A stretch of DNA of 64,000 nt from Helianthus annuus (taxonomy: Eukaryota; Streptophyta; Magnoliopsida; Asterales; Asteraceae), in contig NC_035435.2 in NCBI RefSeq assembly GCF_002127325.2, positions 16,408,002 through 16,472,001 of the forward strand, given 5' to 3'. A program made the translations under genes and the position numbers. Below the pieces are notes generated by a model, which saw only the letters and a list, made by a program, of their open reading frames with translations, had not been told where the DNA came from and ran no database searches. Position 1 is the stretch's first letter; every line of letters begins with the position of its first letter. Below, one piece after another: positions 1 through 10,226 of the stretch.

Positions 1-310
1 ATTTTCATATCTATTTTCATATGATTTTATAAAAGAAAACATTTCTTTTAAAGGTTCTTGACTACTCTTTGTTGACGTACCTATTTTCACATTTCTTTAT
101 CAACAAAACTAATGTATCTCACAGGCATTTTTATGTTGACGTACCTATTTTCAGATGTGTTTTAGGAGCTAATGTATGAGGTTGATCATGATACACTTAG
201 GCGGACATGGGTCTTAGTGACTTAAAATGAAGCAAGACAAGTTTAATTTATGTTCCATTTTCGTTTAAACAAAGACAATGTAATCTTTTAACTTAATAAA
301 ACCAAACTTT
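1..310 (+). mobile_element. Ty3-A 5' LTR, 3'-proximal part (left of the solo LTR)
   Basis: About 60 bases near position 1 match the late part of the 3' LTR around 63318-63385, including a shared run of TTTTATAAAAGAAAAC. This identifies the stretch as LTR of the plus-strand Ty3-A element, whose LTR start lies upstream of the window. A roughly 62-base direct repeat beginning GTTGACGTACCTATTTTCA occurs twice (near 75 and 135). The LTR is interrupted at 310 and resumes at 4075. No coding potential is seen. Confidence 0.7.
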
Positions 311-3300
311 TGTCACACCCCGATATTTCCACGTATTACCGGTGGGGAGTATTGTGACGTAGTTGATATCATCATAGATAATTAATCACAGTTCAATGCA
401 CAGTGGAAGTCTAAAAGTAATTATACAAACCGAATTGAAAGTACAATAAAATATTATACAACGGATTGTAGATGGATCCACAGGCGGATCTAAAAACATA
501 AAGAAACATTGTTCAACAGATTTTAAGTATCAAAAGCTTGCAAGACTCTTTATTTAATACTCAGGAGTTCCAACCCATTTCGATTAGTACCTGCACTTAA
601 CCTTTTTGGGAAATTACGTCAGTATACATTGGTAAATACAATTAACTAACTCTTTTTGAAAATATTTAAGAAAATTGATTTGAATGCACAAGGCACAAAT
701 ATCCTTTTATAACTTGGGATAATTATTAAAAATAATCTTGTTTACAGATTTATATGTTTGTCATACGTTTAGGATCCGAGATAGAAGTCGGAACAAGATT
801 AATAGACACACCACATAATATAAACCCACGACGAGTTATCCTCAACAGGCGGGTATATCTTTTTACATACGCACTGTCAGGTGTATGCCTACACCCCATG
901 CTTAAGTCGTGGCCATTTCACTGAATGAGTCGAGGATATCCAGGACATGGTCATTAACCCCCCAAAGGTTTAGATCAAACAAAACAGATTAAACGGGTTA
1001 TCTCAATGATTTAACTATTATTCGATTAAAGATTCAATACCTGACCAAGCGGTATTATTAATGACCGTATCCCAAGCCCGTGTAAGGGAAAATAAGTTAA
1101 AAGTATTTACTTGAGCTAAAATATAAGTTTAATCTCAGCCGTAAATCAAATCAGCAAGTTCAGTAGCTTTTACCGGGCTCCTAATCTGGAATGAAGGTTT
1201 TTAATAACCTATTAGATTCCTAACGAGTCTTAATTAAGTTATAACTTAGACCGGTTAGTTTTAAAGAAAGTTATACGGTTCAAAATGCAAGATTAAGCGA
1301 AGACATGATTAGAATGTGAGTTAGGCCCAAAAATTACGAGGACTTGTATAAAATGGGTAAACTAAATACACTCTGGATTTTGAAGTAAAAATGATAAGGT
1401 TTGACCCGTTTCGGTTAATTTATGCAAACTAGTTACATAAATCGTACCGAACGCGAAAAATGCATAACGGGTAACCAAATCAGTCATGAACAAGTTTCAT
1501 AAGTTAATATGCTTAAAATATGGTATAATATCAGTAGGATATCTTCCATTATGACCAAAACGAATTTAAAACCAATTTAAGCCCCGTGGGGGTATTTTGG
1601 TCATTTTAAAGTTTATAAAAGAGGTTAAATAGAAATCTGAGTTTTTGGTCTAAAATAATTAGTACAAATATTTATTTTAATGAGTTATATCAGTAAGATA
1701 TCATACATATGTGAAATTTATCTTTTATGGCCAAACTATGCACCGTAGGGACATTTTGGTCATTTCACATATGCTTTAAGGGTTAAATTTGGAAATCTGA
1801 GTTCAAGACTTATACCTACTGTTAAAGTATAAAAATTTATTCATAACATCAGTAGGTAACAAGTCTTAGGTGCTAAATATGTTTTTAAACCATACTATGC
1901 GCTTAAATCGCATAAAAGTCGGTATTTGACGATATTCGTGTTGTTTAAGGAAATCTGAGATTTTTATCAGTCTTAGCTGCTCAAAATATTTATTTATTGT
2001 ATAAAATCCATAGCAAAAGGTTTGACATGTAAATAATGTGTAAAACTCATTTTATTAGCAAAAAGGGCATTATCGTCAATTACCGAGTCTATGCAAGAAC
2101 TCTATGTTATGGTCAGTTTAAAATTTAACAAAAATTTCCAAAAATCGCTAAATATTATACCTTAATAGTGGGTGGCAAGTTTGGTGCCAAAATTTGAGTT
2201 TAAATATGATTTATGCCAAAAACCATTTAATTAATAAAAAGGCTTTCATTTTACGATATCGAGCATAACTCTTATTTCAGACCATAAACTGATGTCAAAT
2301 TTTTAGGACATACTTAAATATCAGTACTCCTAGGCGCGCAACACTAAGTAATCCAAGCCAACCCACATTACTGACTAACGGTGGATAATCAAATTTCTTA
2401 GACGTACTAAAGACAACTCCATGAATGAGCAAAATGAAGGTTGCATTAATGAGAAAGATCTCTAGGGAAACCGCTAAAAAAGATTGAACATGTGGGAGGA
2501 TCCGAACGAATTCTGCTTTCATTTCCCACGTACGGAGTACTGAGTTACTTACGTTACGGTCTGAAGAAGAAGGTAGGCGTATAAAGGTTTTTGTCCTCTC
2601 ACATTTAAGCATTTAACGGAAACATGAATATGAATCAGATTTCTATGGAACCATATAGTATAATCTCAGAGGGTTATACTAACATGTAATGTGGTCCCAA
2701 AGGAACCCTAAAACATAACTACACAAAGCTAAATTGGGTCAGAACTAAAGTCAAAGCAAAAGTCTATTTTAGCGACTTCCGGTTGCGAAACGAGCCTAAA
2801 CTCAGAATTGTTGGGTTTAACATGCCTAAACATGTTCTTGTATTATTTACCAAGTTATTTTGGTGTTAAAACATGTTCCATAGCCTCTGCATTATTAGTT
2901 ATGAATTAATTTGTAAAAAGTGATTCTGTTGACTTTTTGTTAATAAGTTTGACCCGACAATTGACTGAGATATTGTGATAATTAGAATGTGCCCTTTTAA
3001 GGGTTTATTACCTACATAATTACCAACACATAGCCACTTTTAATTCGAATAATAGCTGGACCGTTTGTGATTAATAACAAAGTCAAAGCTTAATTACGAT
3101 AACTTTGACTTTCGGTCATTAAGCTAACAAAACTTAAACTTAGGAAGCTAAGAACACTTACTGGAGTAGTTAGCACGAATATTGAACTAGAGAAAGCTTC
3201 CTTTAGCTCCAGGAGGCTTCAGAGAGTGAGTTAGAGACTAAACTTTCAAATGTTCAAAGATCAAGAACTAAACAAGGGCCTTATATATGAAATTTGAGTC

Positions 3301-4069
3301 TCCAAGATCAATCCATATGTCTCTATGTTGTTATCAGATGTTCCTAGGTGTCCCTAGTGCATGAAAAACCATTTGCTTAGTCCCTGGTATCGAAATCAGC
3401 CATGAAATGGCAGTGTAACAGGCTGCAACATGCATCTGTGTAGTTTTCTGTCGCTGGCACTACTGTCGCGGCCCGCGTATACATTAGAGGGAGTCTACGC
3501 GGCCCGCGAGAACCCCTTATTCCGGTAAAAAGTTTTAAAACTTTGCCCTTTTCAGTCCCTGGTCCATTTTAAGTTTAAATAACTTCCATTTATTGCACTT
3601 ATGACCCCCATAGTTAACTATTAATGGCCTTGGGTCACATATTAACTCCGTTAAGCTCCCGGTTAGATGTAAGATCACCTGAAAAGTCTTGTTTTCATCG
3701 AAACTCCATAAAATTGCTGTCCAATATTATTGAGAACAAAATATACAATTATTACAATGCTTTTGGGATCGCTAAAGGTCACTCAGAGGTAACTTTTTAA
3801 TATGTTGACACTTTTAACCCCTATGCTTTGTAAGATCCTCATTTTTAGCACAAACGACTTTCTATGTCCGACAAATTATTCATTAAAGAATACGAACGTC
3901 GTGTGAAGTCAATCAGAGGCACAAGTTAGGCATGTTGACACTTTTGATCCTTCCACACACGTCTTTATAATGTTTAACAATTTTAGTCCCTCGGAAACAA
4001 TTCATTACACGTTTAAAGTCCATGACATGTGTCTTTATTATATTGGACATGATTTTGCGAGGTGTTACA
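311..4069 (-). mobile_element. Solo LTR of a Ty3-type element, minus orientation
   Basis: The sequence starts TGTCACACCCCGA and ends GGTGTTACA, so read on the minus strand it is TGTAACACC...GGGGTGTGACA, the same terminal style as the other Ty3 LTRs here. It is flanked by ACTTT (306-310) and ATTTT (4070-4074), a 5-bp target-site duplication with one C/T difference. No PBS, PPT or gag/pol lies inside its roughly 3.76 kb, so it is best read as a solo LTR left by LTR-LTR recombination. Between about 1510 and 1790 there is a degenerate tandem repeat of about 180 bp, each copy containing a TTTTGGTCATTT motif. Small ORFs inside it are chance ORFs. Confidence 0.75.
3281..3288 (-). promoter_or_regulatory. 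TATA box of the solo LTR (minus strand)
   Basis: The plus sequence TTATATAT reads ATATATAA on the minus strand, followed in the sense direction by a short spacer and a CT-rich leader, as expected for an LTR promoter. About 180 bp upstream in sense (3467-3508) lies a pair of CGCGGCCCGCG palindromic motifs. Confidence 0.5.
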
Positions 4070-4074
4070 ATTTT

Positions 4075-4165
4075 AAATACCATGTGTTGTTGAACAATAA
4101 TTCTGTTACGACACTCCCCGACGTTTCCGTCACAGTTTGTTGTTTTACGCGGTCGGGGTGTGACA
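4075..4165 (+). mobile_element. Ty3-A 5' LTR, terminal part
   Basis: This is the last 91 bases of the Ty3-A 5' LTR after the solo-LTR insertion. It ends GGTCGGGGTGTGACA and is followed seven bases later by the tRNA-Met primer-binding site, which fixes the LTR end at 4165. Confidence 0.75.
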
Positions 4166-4172
4166 GAAGAGT

Positions 4173-4186
4173 TGGTATCAGAGCTC
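4173..4186 (+). promoter_or_regulatory. Ty3-A primer-binding site
   Basis: TGGTATCAGAGCTC matches the 3' end complement of plant initiator tRNA-Met, directly downstream of the LTR end. It shows that Ty3-A is on the plus strand. Confidence 0.9.
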
Positions 4187-4755
4187 ATGGTTATAGGGAA
4201 TTAGGTTATAAGTAATGCTTTGACCTAGACTATAACCTTTCTAGGACCCTAACACGAGTTATCTTGTGTGTAGATCTTAAAACAATAAACGTCACCTATC
4301 CCTAGGTGATTACCAAAACATGAATACGAATTTCCAAATCAATTTTGAAAATCAATCATCCATTCTTGGATGGTTTTGGCTTAATGCCTTCCAAGTTTTC
4401 AAATTCTCGTCAAAGTTTGGGTCTAAATAATGTGAACATGTGCAATCTGGAAGGATGGGTGCCTATACCCCGAGTTTTCTGTCTAAGGCTAGAGTGTTCG
4501 TACAAATCCACATAATCGGACCAGTCACTCTTACCTAGGAACTCTTGGGGTGAGTGTCCACTTATAGGCTAAAGCATATCTTCGCGATACATTATTATGA
4601 CCCATTTACTTTGATTAGTCACTCACTGTGTGTCGTTTATTTGTTTTGAGGTAACAAACAAATGACCACCATCCTTACATTTTGTCGATATTTATAACAT
4701 CTCATTTTTCATCATATCAACTCACTCGTTTTCTCTCATGTTTCCTCTTTTAGAA
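4187..4755 (+). other. Ty3-A untranslated leader
   Basis: About 570 bases between the PBS and the gag start codon, with no long ORF. The last 100 bases resemble a short plant intron: a donor-like AG|GTAACA at 4650/4651, AT-rich sequence, a CT-rich tract and TTTTAG ending at 4753, two bases upstream of the gag ATG at 4756. Nothing else is recognised. Confidence 0.6.
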
Positions 4756-4764
4756 TGCCTCCTC
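4756..4764 (+). pseudogene. gag: Ty3-A gag, first three codons before the Copia-1 insertion
   Basis: ATGCCTCCTC begins a Met-Pro-Pro-Arg start typical of the Ty3 gags in this window. The reading frame is cut after 4764 and continues at 23202 once Copia-1 and one copy of its TSD (TCCTC at 4760-4764 and 23197-23201) are removed. Confidence 0.85.
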
Positions 4765-5255
4765 TGTTGGACCGTTCTATGACCCGAAATAGTCAGTTAA
4801 GGCAGTTCATCTTCGTGTACAAAGGCGGAATCAGTGTATACAAAGTCACAACAGCTTTTCCTTTCAATTTCCTTCTCTATTAATGCTTTCTGAGTAAATT
4901 TTGACAGAGTTTCGACACCAACAGCATGACCTGATTTCGCTCCAAAGATGCATAAGCGAAATCACATTCTGATATTTATAGTCATCAGGTTTCGCTCCAA
5001 ACAACATGGACCTATGAGCGAAACCCCATGATTTCCTTATGAGCGAAACCCCCTAGTGACTATGAGCGAAATCACCTCTAATGTGTACACTGGAGCGAAA
5101 TTACAAGACTAACTGATTTCGCTCCAAATGACACAGATGTCATTTGGGGCGAAATTAACACTTAAACTCCTAAAATCTGTTTTTCGACTCTGCACAACCT
5201 ATCTAGACCTAAGACTCAATACAAACGTAGTCAACAGACATTTCATGCACCAACA
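4765..5255 (-). mobile_element. Copia-1 3' LTR
   Basis: A 491-bp LTR ending CACCAACA on the plus strand, next to the PPT. It contains about nine copies of GAGCGAAATC or its reverse complement arranged as inverted pairs, and a 17-bp-arm hairpin (5116-5132 with 5139-5155, one mismatch). A TATA box on the minus strand lies at 4973-4980. Confidence 0.93.
4973..4980 (-). promoter_or_regulatory. TATA box in Copia-1 3' LTR
   Basis: Plus TATTTATA reads TATAAATA on the minus strand. The same box is present in the 5' LTR at 22915-22922. It sits between two GCGAAA inverted-repeat pairs. Confidence 0.6.
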
Positions 5256-5268
5256 GACTCCCCCTTGG
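5256..5268 (-). promoter_or_regulatory. Copia-1 polypurine tract
   Basis: Minus-strand CCAAGGGGGAGTC abuts the 3' LTR start TGTTGG. Similar G-rich tracts recur upstream in sense at 5408-5420, 5424-5438 and 6896-6908, a multi-PPT arrangement. Confidence 0.85.
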
Positions 5269-5596
5269 ATGTTGACGAAGTCTTCGGCTCCGAGTCTTCA
5301 GTCTTGGTCTTTTCTCCAACTCTGTCTTCTCATTGCATCAACTCTATTCACAGGTTCAGGATGCTTCTGTCTTCAGTCTCCCCTTTGACTGTTGATCCAG
5401 AACTCTAGACTCCCCCTTTCACAGACTCCCCCTCTCGGAATGCTAGAATCTAAGGTCTTGATCTGGTTCAAGCTTTGACAATTAGCTCCCGTGGGAATGA
5501 TGAAGTCCAAAACCTGTTACTCAACCAATAAAATTACAATCTATCTTTTGAACAATAATCTCAATATCTATCAGCTTTAGAAATCCACTCAAGTAT

Positions 5597-5743
5597 TCAG
5601 GTCCAAGTTAATGACCCTGATTACTCAATTAATCTACCAAGTTCAATTTAATGACCTTGGTTGATCTTTTAACGATACACACTGATTTTGTAAAACATTT
5701 TCAAACATTTTCTGAAAATAACAAGTATCAAGTTAATGAACTT
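5597..5743 (-). ncRNA. Triple hairpin cassette, Copia 3' region (structure candidate)
   Basis: Three successive imperfect hairpins share a loop core close to TCCAAGTTAATGA (plus strand), but their stems differ: TCAGG/CCTGA, ACCAAG/CTTGGT and AAGT/ACTT. The same three, in the same order, occur in Copia-2 at 49743-49896 with stems CCAG/CTGG, ACCAAG/CTTGGT and CAAGTT/AACTTG. This is an RNA or DNA structure candidate, not a known ncRNA gene. Confidence 0.5.
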
Positions 5744-6442
5744 TTTTTTTGACTTTTCAACAATTTAAACTTCATCATGATAAGCTCTCCTCATTTTTCA
5801 GTCCAGAACTTCTCCTACATCTGCTTCAACTTTCGAGAATCCAACGATCAACTCTCCACTTCGGTTTGTCGGAAAATAAAGTAGAAATATATTTTTTTTG
5901 GATTTTTATGAAGTTTCTAAACTAAGATATGAAATACAGAAAACTTAAATTGCAGAATGTAAACAAAGTAAGCTATTTACAAACTTATTTTTGGTGGGCG
6001 TGTCAGGGAATCATATCAGTTATCAGACAAGTTATCAGTACCGTTAAGCTTAATTCATACTCAGAATTAAACAATTCACGTCGATTGTCGATATACTGAT
6101 CCATCTTAAATTCTCACACAAAGTTTAATCTATTCAGGATACAATTTAGATGTCTTATGAACTTAGCTCATTCATGTGTCCCACCTCTTGAATATACTCC
6201 CTTATCCAGAATCCCAATATTCAGTCTTACAGGTGAGTATACCACAACTGATATCTGTAAGGGGTTAAATGCGAGGGCCGTGAGAGCTCAGGTCGATACT
6301 TCCGTATACGCAGAGAGATGACGGCTTCGACTTTTCGGTGTGTCCCCTTTAGAGGATCTTGTGTTTCAACAGTACTGATTATCAATTTTATTGTTTAATC
6401 AAGTAGCTGAGGGCGATGCTATGTTTCAAGCATTTGCGGAAA

Positions 6443-6527
6443 GTATTATTCGGGGACTAGGTCAGAACTTCCATTCAGCAGAAGTCCCGGAATAATACCC
6501 CAGATATCACTGAGTATAAAGACCTAG
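6443..6527 (-). ncRNA. Conserved stem-loop with loop pairing, Copia 3' region (structure candidate)
   Basis: The arm at 6443-6458 pairs with 6483-6498 (about 15 of 16 bp). CTAGGTC at 6457-6463 can also pair with GACCTAG at 6521-6527. Copia-2 keeps both pairings at 50582-50597/50623-50638 and 50596-50600/50663-50667 with different bases. Confidence 0.5.
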
Positions 6528-6902
6528 TATCTCAGAATACGGGACCTTTCAAACGAGATTTCAGGGGTTACCTATATATCCAAGTAGTGTTCCCCACGAA
6601 TTACGCAAGTTTGAAAATTTAGGTTTATATCCCGTCATCACTGATGGTTTGCCATCTACTAAATGTGCGAAAACCTATCGACACATCATCAGTGAGACTG
6701 TTTAACTCTTTATACTTTACAAATCTTTAGCATACTGTAACTGTTAAACTGATGCACTATCATTTTCCCGATATATACAAGCTCTTTTTCAGATTTTATA
6801 TTGTTTTTGGATTTTAAAATTTTATCATGTTTTTGTATTTTTGAATTTTTACTGTTTTTGTATTTTTCTGAAAATATATCTATATACATATATCTACTCC
6901 CC

Positions 6903-7147
6903 CTAAATACCAAAACAGGTAAAAAATCGACAAACCATTGCAGATTGTTTCTCATCTTCATCCGCAACAGTACTCTCATCAACGCATACAATTCCATCCG
7001 ACAATGAAAGAAGCTTCATACCATTCAGTTTTAACAAATATTTAAACCGATTTTTATCAAAAGCTTTGGTATGTAAATCAGCTTTCTGTTCGTCAGTGTG
7101 GATTTTCTCTCTTTGAATCAACTTCTTCTCGAAGCAATCTCGGATGA
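6903..7147 (-). pseudogene. pol: Copia-1 RNase H C-terminal fragment
   Basis: The minus-strand reading contains IRDCFEKKLIQREKIHTDEQ and ADLHTKAFDK, the conserved end of a Copia RNase H, matching Copia-2 at about 51138-51260. Everything upstream (all of RT and most of RNase H) is missing: at about 7147 the frame runs into an inverted LTR fragment. It cannot encode a functional RNase H. Confidence 0.85.
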
Positions 7148-7480
7148 TTTGGCTCATAGTCACTAGGGGGTTTCGCTCATAAGGAAATCATGGGGTTTCG
7201 CTCATAGGTCCATGTTGTTTGGAGCGAAACCTGATGACTATAAATATTAGAATGTGATTTCGCTTATGCATCTTTGGAGCGAAATCAGGTCATGCTGTTG
7301 TTGTCGAAACTCTGTCAAAATTTACTCAGAAAGCATTAATAGAGAAGGAAATTGAAAGGAAAAGCTGTTATGACTTTGTATACACTGATTCCACCTTTGT
7401 ATACGAAGATGAACTGCCTTAACTGACTATTTCGGGTCATAGAACGGTCCAACAAGTGGTATCAGAGCTCAGGACGAGGG
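7148..7480 (+). mobile_element. Inverted Copia-1 LTR-end plus PBS fragment inside pol
   Basis: Read on plus, this is the last roughly 308 bp of the Copia-1 LTR ending GAACGGTCCAACA at about 7455, then the PBS AGTGGTATCAGAGCTC and a few leader bases. It is opposite to its surroundings and replaces the RT region. The left junction lies in a short similarity (GATGATTTGGCTCATAG against the LTR's GATTTCGCTCATAG), which suggests template switching or autointegration. It resembles the 3' LTR at 4765-5255 more than the 5' LTR at the sites I compared. Confidence 0.88.
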
Positions 7481-9295
7481 TCATGTAAGGCCCTGGTCAA
7501 CTTGACGTCTCGTGCGAACGCCTGTTTGCAACTCTCCAATGATTAACTCCTCTGGATGGTACGAAAGAGTTCGTGGCATCACTTCGCTTGGAACATCTAC
7601 ATTGCCCTCCAGATTAGTAACATTTTGATCTGCATCTTGTTCACCAATTTGGTTTGTTTGACTTGAAATCTGGATCTGCGCCCCCTCAGAATCTGAATCA
7701 CCATGATCAAATACTAGCATGTTCTCAGCTTCTTGATCATCATACCCTGCCGACTGAGTACCAGGAGCAACTTCATCATCATGTTCACCAGCATTGCTAG
7801 GACCTGCTTCATCATCATTTGAAGTTTCCCATGGTCTTCTAGAATACTCAGCTGGGAACCTATGCTGCGACTCATACTCTCGCAAAATATCCAGCTCATC
7901 AAAGAAATCTTCATCTTCCTCTGATTCTTCTCTCATGTCAAACGAATCCCACAATTTGTCATAATGACAACGCCATGAATCTCCTGGATTCTGCGGTGGC
8001 ATAGTATAACCTTGACATTCAACATTTGCAGCTTCAATAATCCGCTTCTCACTTGGAACAAAGACACGTCGCATCGGGCTTGCATAACCAACAAATATTC
8101 CCTCAATGCACTTCGGACCAAACTTTCCATGAGGCTCTATAACAGTACAGGGTGACCCGAACCGTTCTAGATACTTCAAATTCGGTTTGCGGTTATTGAT
8201 TAGCTCAAAACATGGTTTGTTGAACTTCTTGACAGTGAGAACCCTGTTGAGCGTATAGCATGCAGCGGAAACAGCTTCAGCCCAAAAATTTATCGGTAAC
8301 TTTGAATCTGCGAGCATTGTTCTAGCCGTCTCGATTAGTGTCCGATTTTTGCGTTCTGCAACTCCATTCTGCTGCGGAGTGTACGGAGCACTAAACTCAT
8401 GCAAAATACCTCTTTCATCACAAAATTCTTCCATCTTGTTGTTCTTGAATTCAGTACCATTATCACTTCGAATTCTTTTGATACGCCTTTGGTACAGATT
8501 CTCAATCTTCTTGAATAACACCATCAGACTATCAAACATTTCATCTTTCATCTTCAAGAAAGAAACCCATGAAAATCTGGAATAATCATCAGTTACGACC
8601 AAACAGTAGTAATCTCCTGTAATACTTTTGACATTCACAGGACCGAATAAATCCATGTGAAGTCTTTCCAGAGGTCTCGAAACTGAATTGACTTGCTTTG
8701 TAGGGTGTGACTTTTTCTTCTGCTTGCCTTTGACACAGCTAATGCACTCCCCTTCCAGATGAAATCCTTTGACATGAACTCCTGTAACCAAATCGTTGTG
8801 TACCAAGTGATTCATCTTCCTTAGGTGAATATGCCCCATCTTGCGGTGCCACAATCTCGATTCTTTCTCAGTTGCTCTGGACACAAAACAATGAGCCTGA
8901 CCCGTGGTTGTAGTAGCTACGCTCATGTCCAACACATACAGATCATTAACTCTTGGTGCCCTCATGATAATCCATTCCTCAGGGATTACAAATCCTGGGT
9001 TCAAGATCAAACATTCTTTATCAGTGAAGTGAGTAGTATACATTCTGTCACAGATCTGGGAAATACTCAGCAAATTATTCTCCAGCTCAGCAATGTAGTT
9101 AACTCTTTCAAACGTCACAATCCCATTGGATAACGTTCCTTCACCAATAATCCTTCCTCCTTGATTACCTGCAAAACCAACATAACCTCCATTGATATTC
9201 TTCACATCATACAACAATGCAGTCTTCCCTGTCATATGTCGAGACGCTCCACTGTCCATAATCCAGCGTGAGACTAATCTCGGAAGATCCTGCAC
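7481..9295 (-). CDS. pol: Copia-1 protease-integrase polyprotein segment
   Basis: A 604-residue open frame. The protease motif DSGAS is at residues 14-18, followed by the GAG-pre-integrase region, the HHCC zinc motif (LWHRKMGH...CISCVKGK), then the integrase core with the catalytic Asp in MDLFGPV, the second Asp in RSDNGTEF and the Glu in QQNGVAERKNRT. The C-terminal 200 residues are the acidic linker (DDEAGPSNAGEHDDE) that precedes RT in Copia. RT is absent because the frame meets the inverted LTR fragment. All three integrase catalytic residues are present, so this domain may have been functional until recently. The start is the first Met of the open frame; translation in the element would come as part of a gag-pol polyprotein. 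Confidence 0.9.
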   Translation of the reverse strand: MQDLPRLVSRWIMDSGASRHMTGKTALLYDVKNINGGYVGFAGNQGGRIIGEGTLSNGIVTFERVNYIAELENNLLSISQICDRMYTTHFTDKECLILNPGFVIPEEWIIMRAPRVNDLYVLDMSVATTTTGQAHCFVSRATEKESRLWHRKMGHIHLRKMNHLVHNDLVTGVHVKGFHLEGECISCVKGKQKKKSHPTKQVNSVSRPLERLHMDLFGPVNVKSITGDYYCLVVTDDYSRFSWVSFLKMKDEMFDSLMVLFKKIENLYQRRIKRIRSDNGTEFKNNKMEEFCDERGILHEFSAPYTPQQNGVAERKNRTLIETARTMLADSKLPINFWAEAVSAACYTLNRVLTVKKFNKPCFELINNRKPNLKYLERFGSPCTVIEPHGKFGPKCIEGIFVGYASPMRRVFVPSEKRIIEAANVECQGYTMPPQNPGDSWRCHYDKLWDSFDMREESEEDEDFFDELDILREYESQHRFPAEYSRRPWETSNDDEAGPSNAGEHDDEVAPGTQSAGYDDQEAENMLVFDHGDSDSEGAQIQISSQTNQIGEQDADQNVTNLEGNVDVPSEVMPRTLSYHPEELIIGELQTGVRTRRQVDQGLT

Positions 9296-9379
9296 ATATC
9301 ACAAAAAATGATTCAAACACTTCAATAAGGATGCCGATTCATGCTTCGCGATCAAGGAAGCTCCGGCAATTCAAACTGT

Positions 9380-10226
9380 TTAGTCAAACATTGTGTCCAC
9401 CCAGGCCTCATCAGCCTTGGGTGTAACTTTGACACTTTTAACTCTCGCAATTTGAATTTTAAAGTTTTCAGCATTTAGAGGTGGAAAATTTGCATCATAA
9501 TCAATTGGAATTGAATCCTCAGAAGGTGAAATCTTTTTCTTAGTTTTAGGTTTCCAAACTTGTTGAGATAATGCTACCCGTTTGTAAAATTTGTCATTTC
9601 TAGTTACCACTTTCTTTACGGGTTCATTTTTCACTTTGGTGTTGTCATTTTTCACACTCTTTTTCTCAACAACCATTGGTGCTTTACCCTTCACCTCAAC
9701 TTTCTTCTGTTGAATCTTCACAGTTTCAGTCTTAGGCTTCACGTTGGTACACTTTCGTGCAATGTGACCAACTTGATTACATCTGAAGCATGTTCGAGTA
9801 TCAACTACCCGACTTGTGCCTTCAGACTGAGACTGTGAAGCTCTCTTCTCAAAGAACTCTTCATTCGATTTTGAAAATATCTCCTTCTCTTCATCAGCAA
9901 GTGAACTCGAACTGTTCACAAACCTATCAACAAACCTCTTGTTTTTAACACTTCTCTTTTGAAAATTCTTACCACCCTGATAACCCGACCAATTGTTTCG
10001 ATTCTTGTTATTATAAAAACGTGGTGGAATAACAGGCTTCTTGTAGTATGATTTATCTTTCTCAAAATTCATTTGTCTCTTTGTTTGACTCAAACTGTTC
10101 ACTTCTGACAACTCAACTTCAACCAATTTAAACACATTTGTTAATTTGGAAACATTAACATTCTCAATTGGAAACTCAGAATCCGAAAACAACTTATCAG
10201 AACCCGACATCTTGTACATGACAAGA
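9380..10226 (-). pseudogene. gag: Copia-1 gag, C-terminal part with second zinc knuckle
   Basis: A 279-residue frame beginning MYKMSGSDKLFSD continues exactly from the gag half at 19336 once Ty3-B and one TSD copy (CAAGA) are removed. It contains the zinc knuckle CFRCNQVGHIARKC at residues 144-157 and a Lys-rich basic tail. It ends shortly before the protease frame at 9295. The same arrangement exists in Copia-2 (about 54550-55560). Confidence 0.85.

Larger units (their letters stand above)
5269..6902 (-). other. Copia-1 long 3' non-coding region
   Basis: About 1.6 kb between the RNase H end and the PPT without convincing coding sequence. It aligns by eye to the same region of Copia-2 (49310-51137). 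Conserved pieces are three consecutive hairpins (5597-5743), a 16-bp-arm inverted repeat with loop pairing (6443-6527), and a run of AAAAACA-type A-rich repeats (minus strand, about 6790-6880). The small ORFs here overlap these structures and look spurious. Confidence 0.7.

Noticed and set aside
2295..2612. Open frame of 105 residues on minus inside the solo LTR, with a hydrophobic stretch
   Set aside because: It lies within LTR sequence, has no homologue in the other LTRs and no family resemblance. Chance ORF.
4173..4186. tRNA-Met-like sequence, repeated at each element start
   Set aside because: These are primer-binding sites of 14-18 bases, without the rest of a tRNA; no tRNA gene is present.
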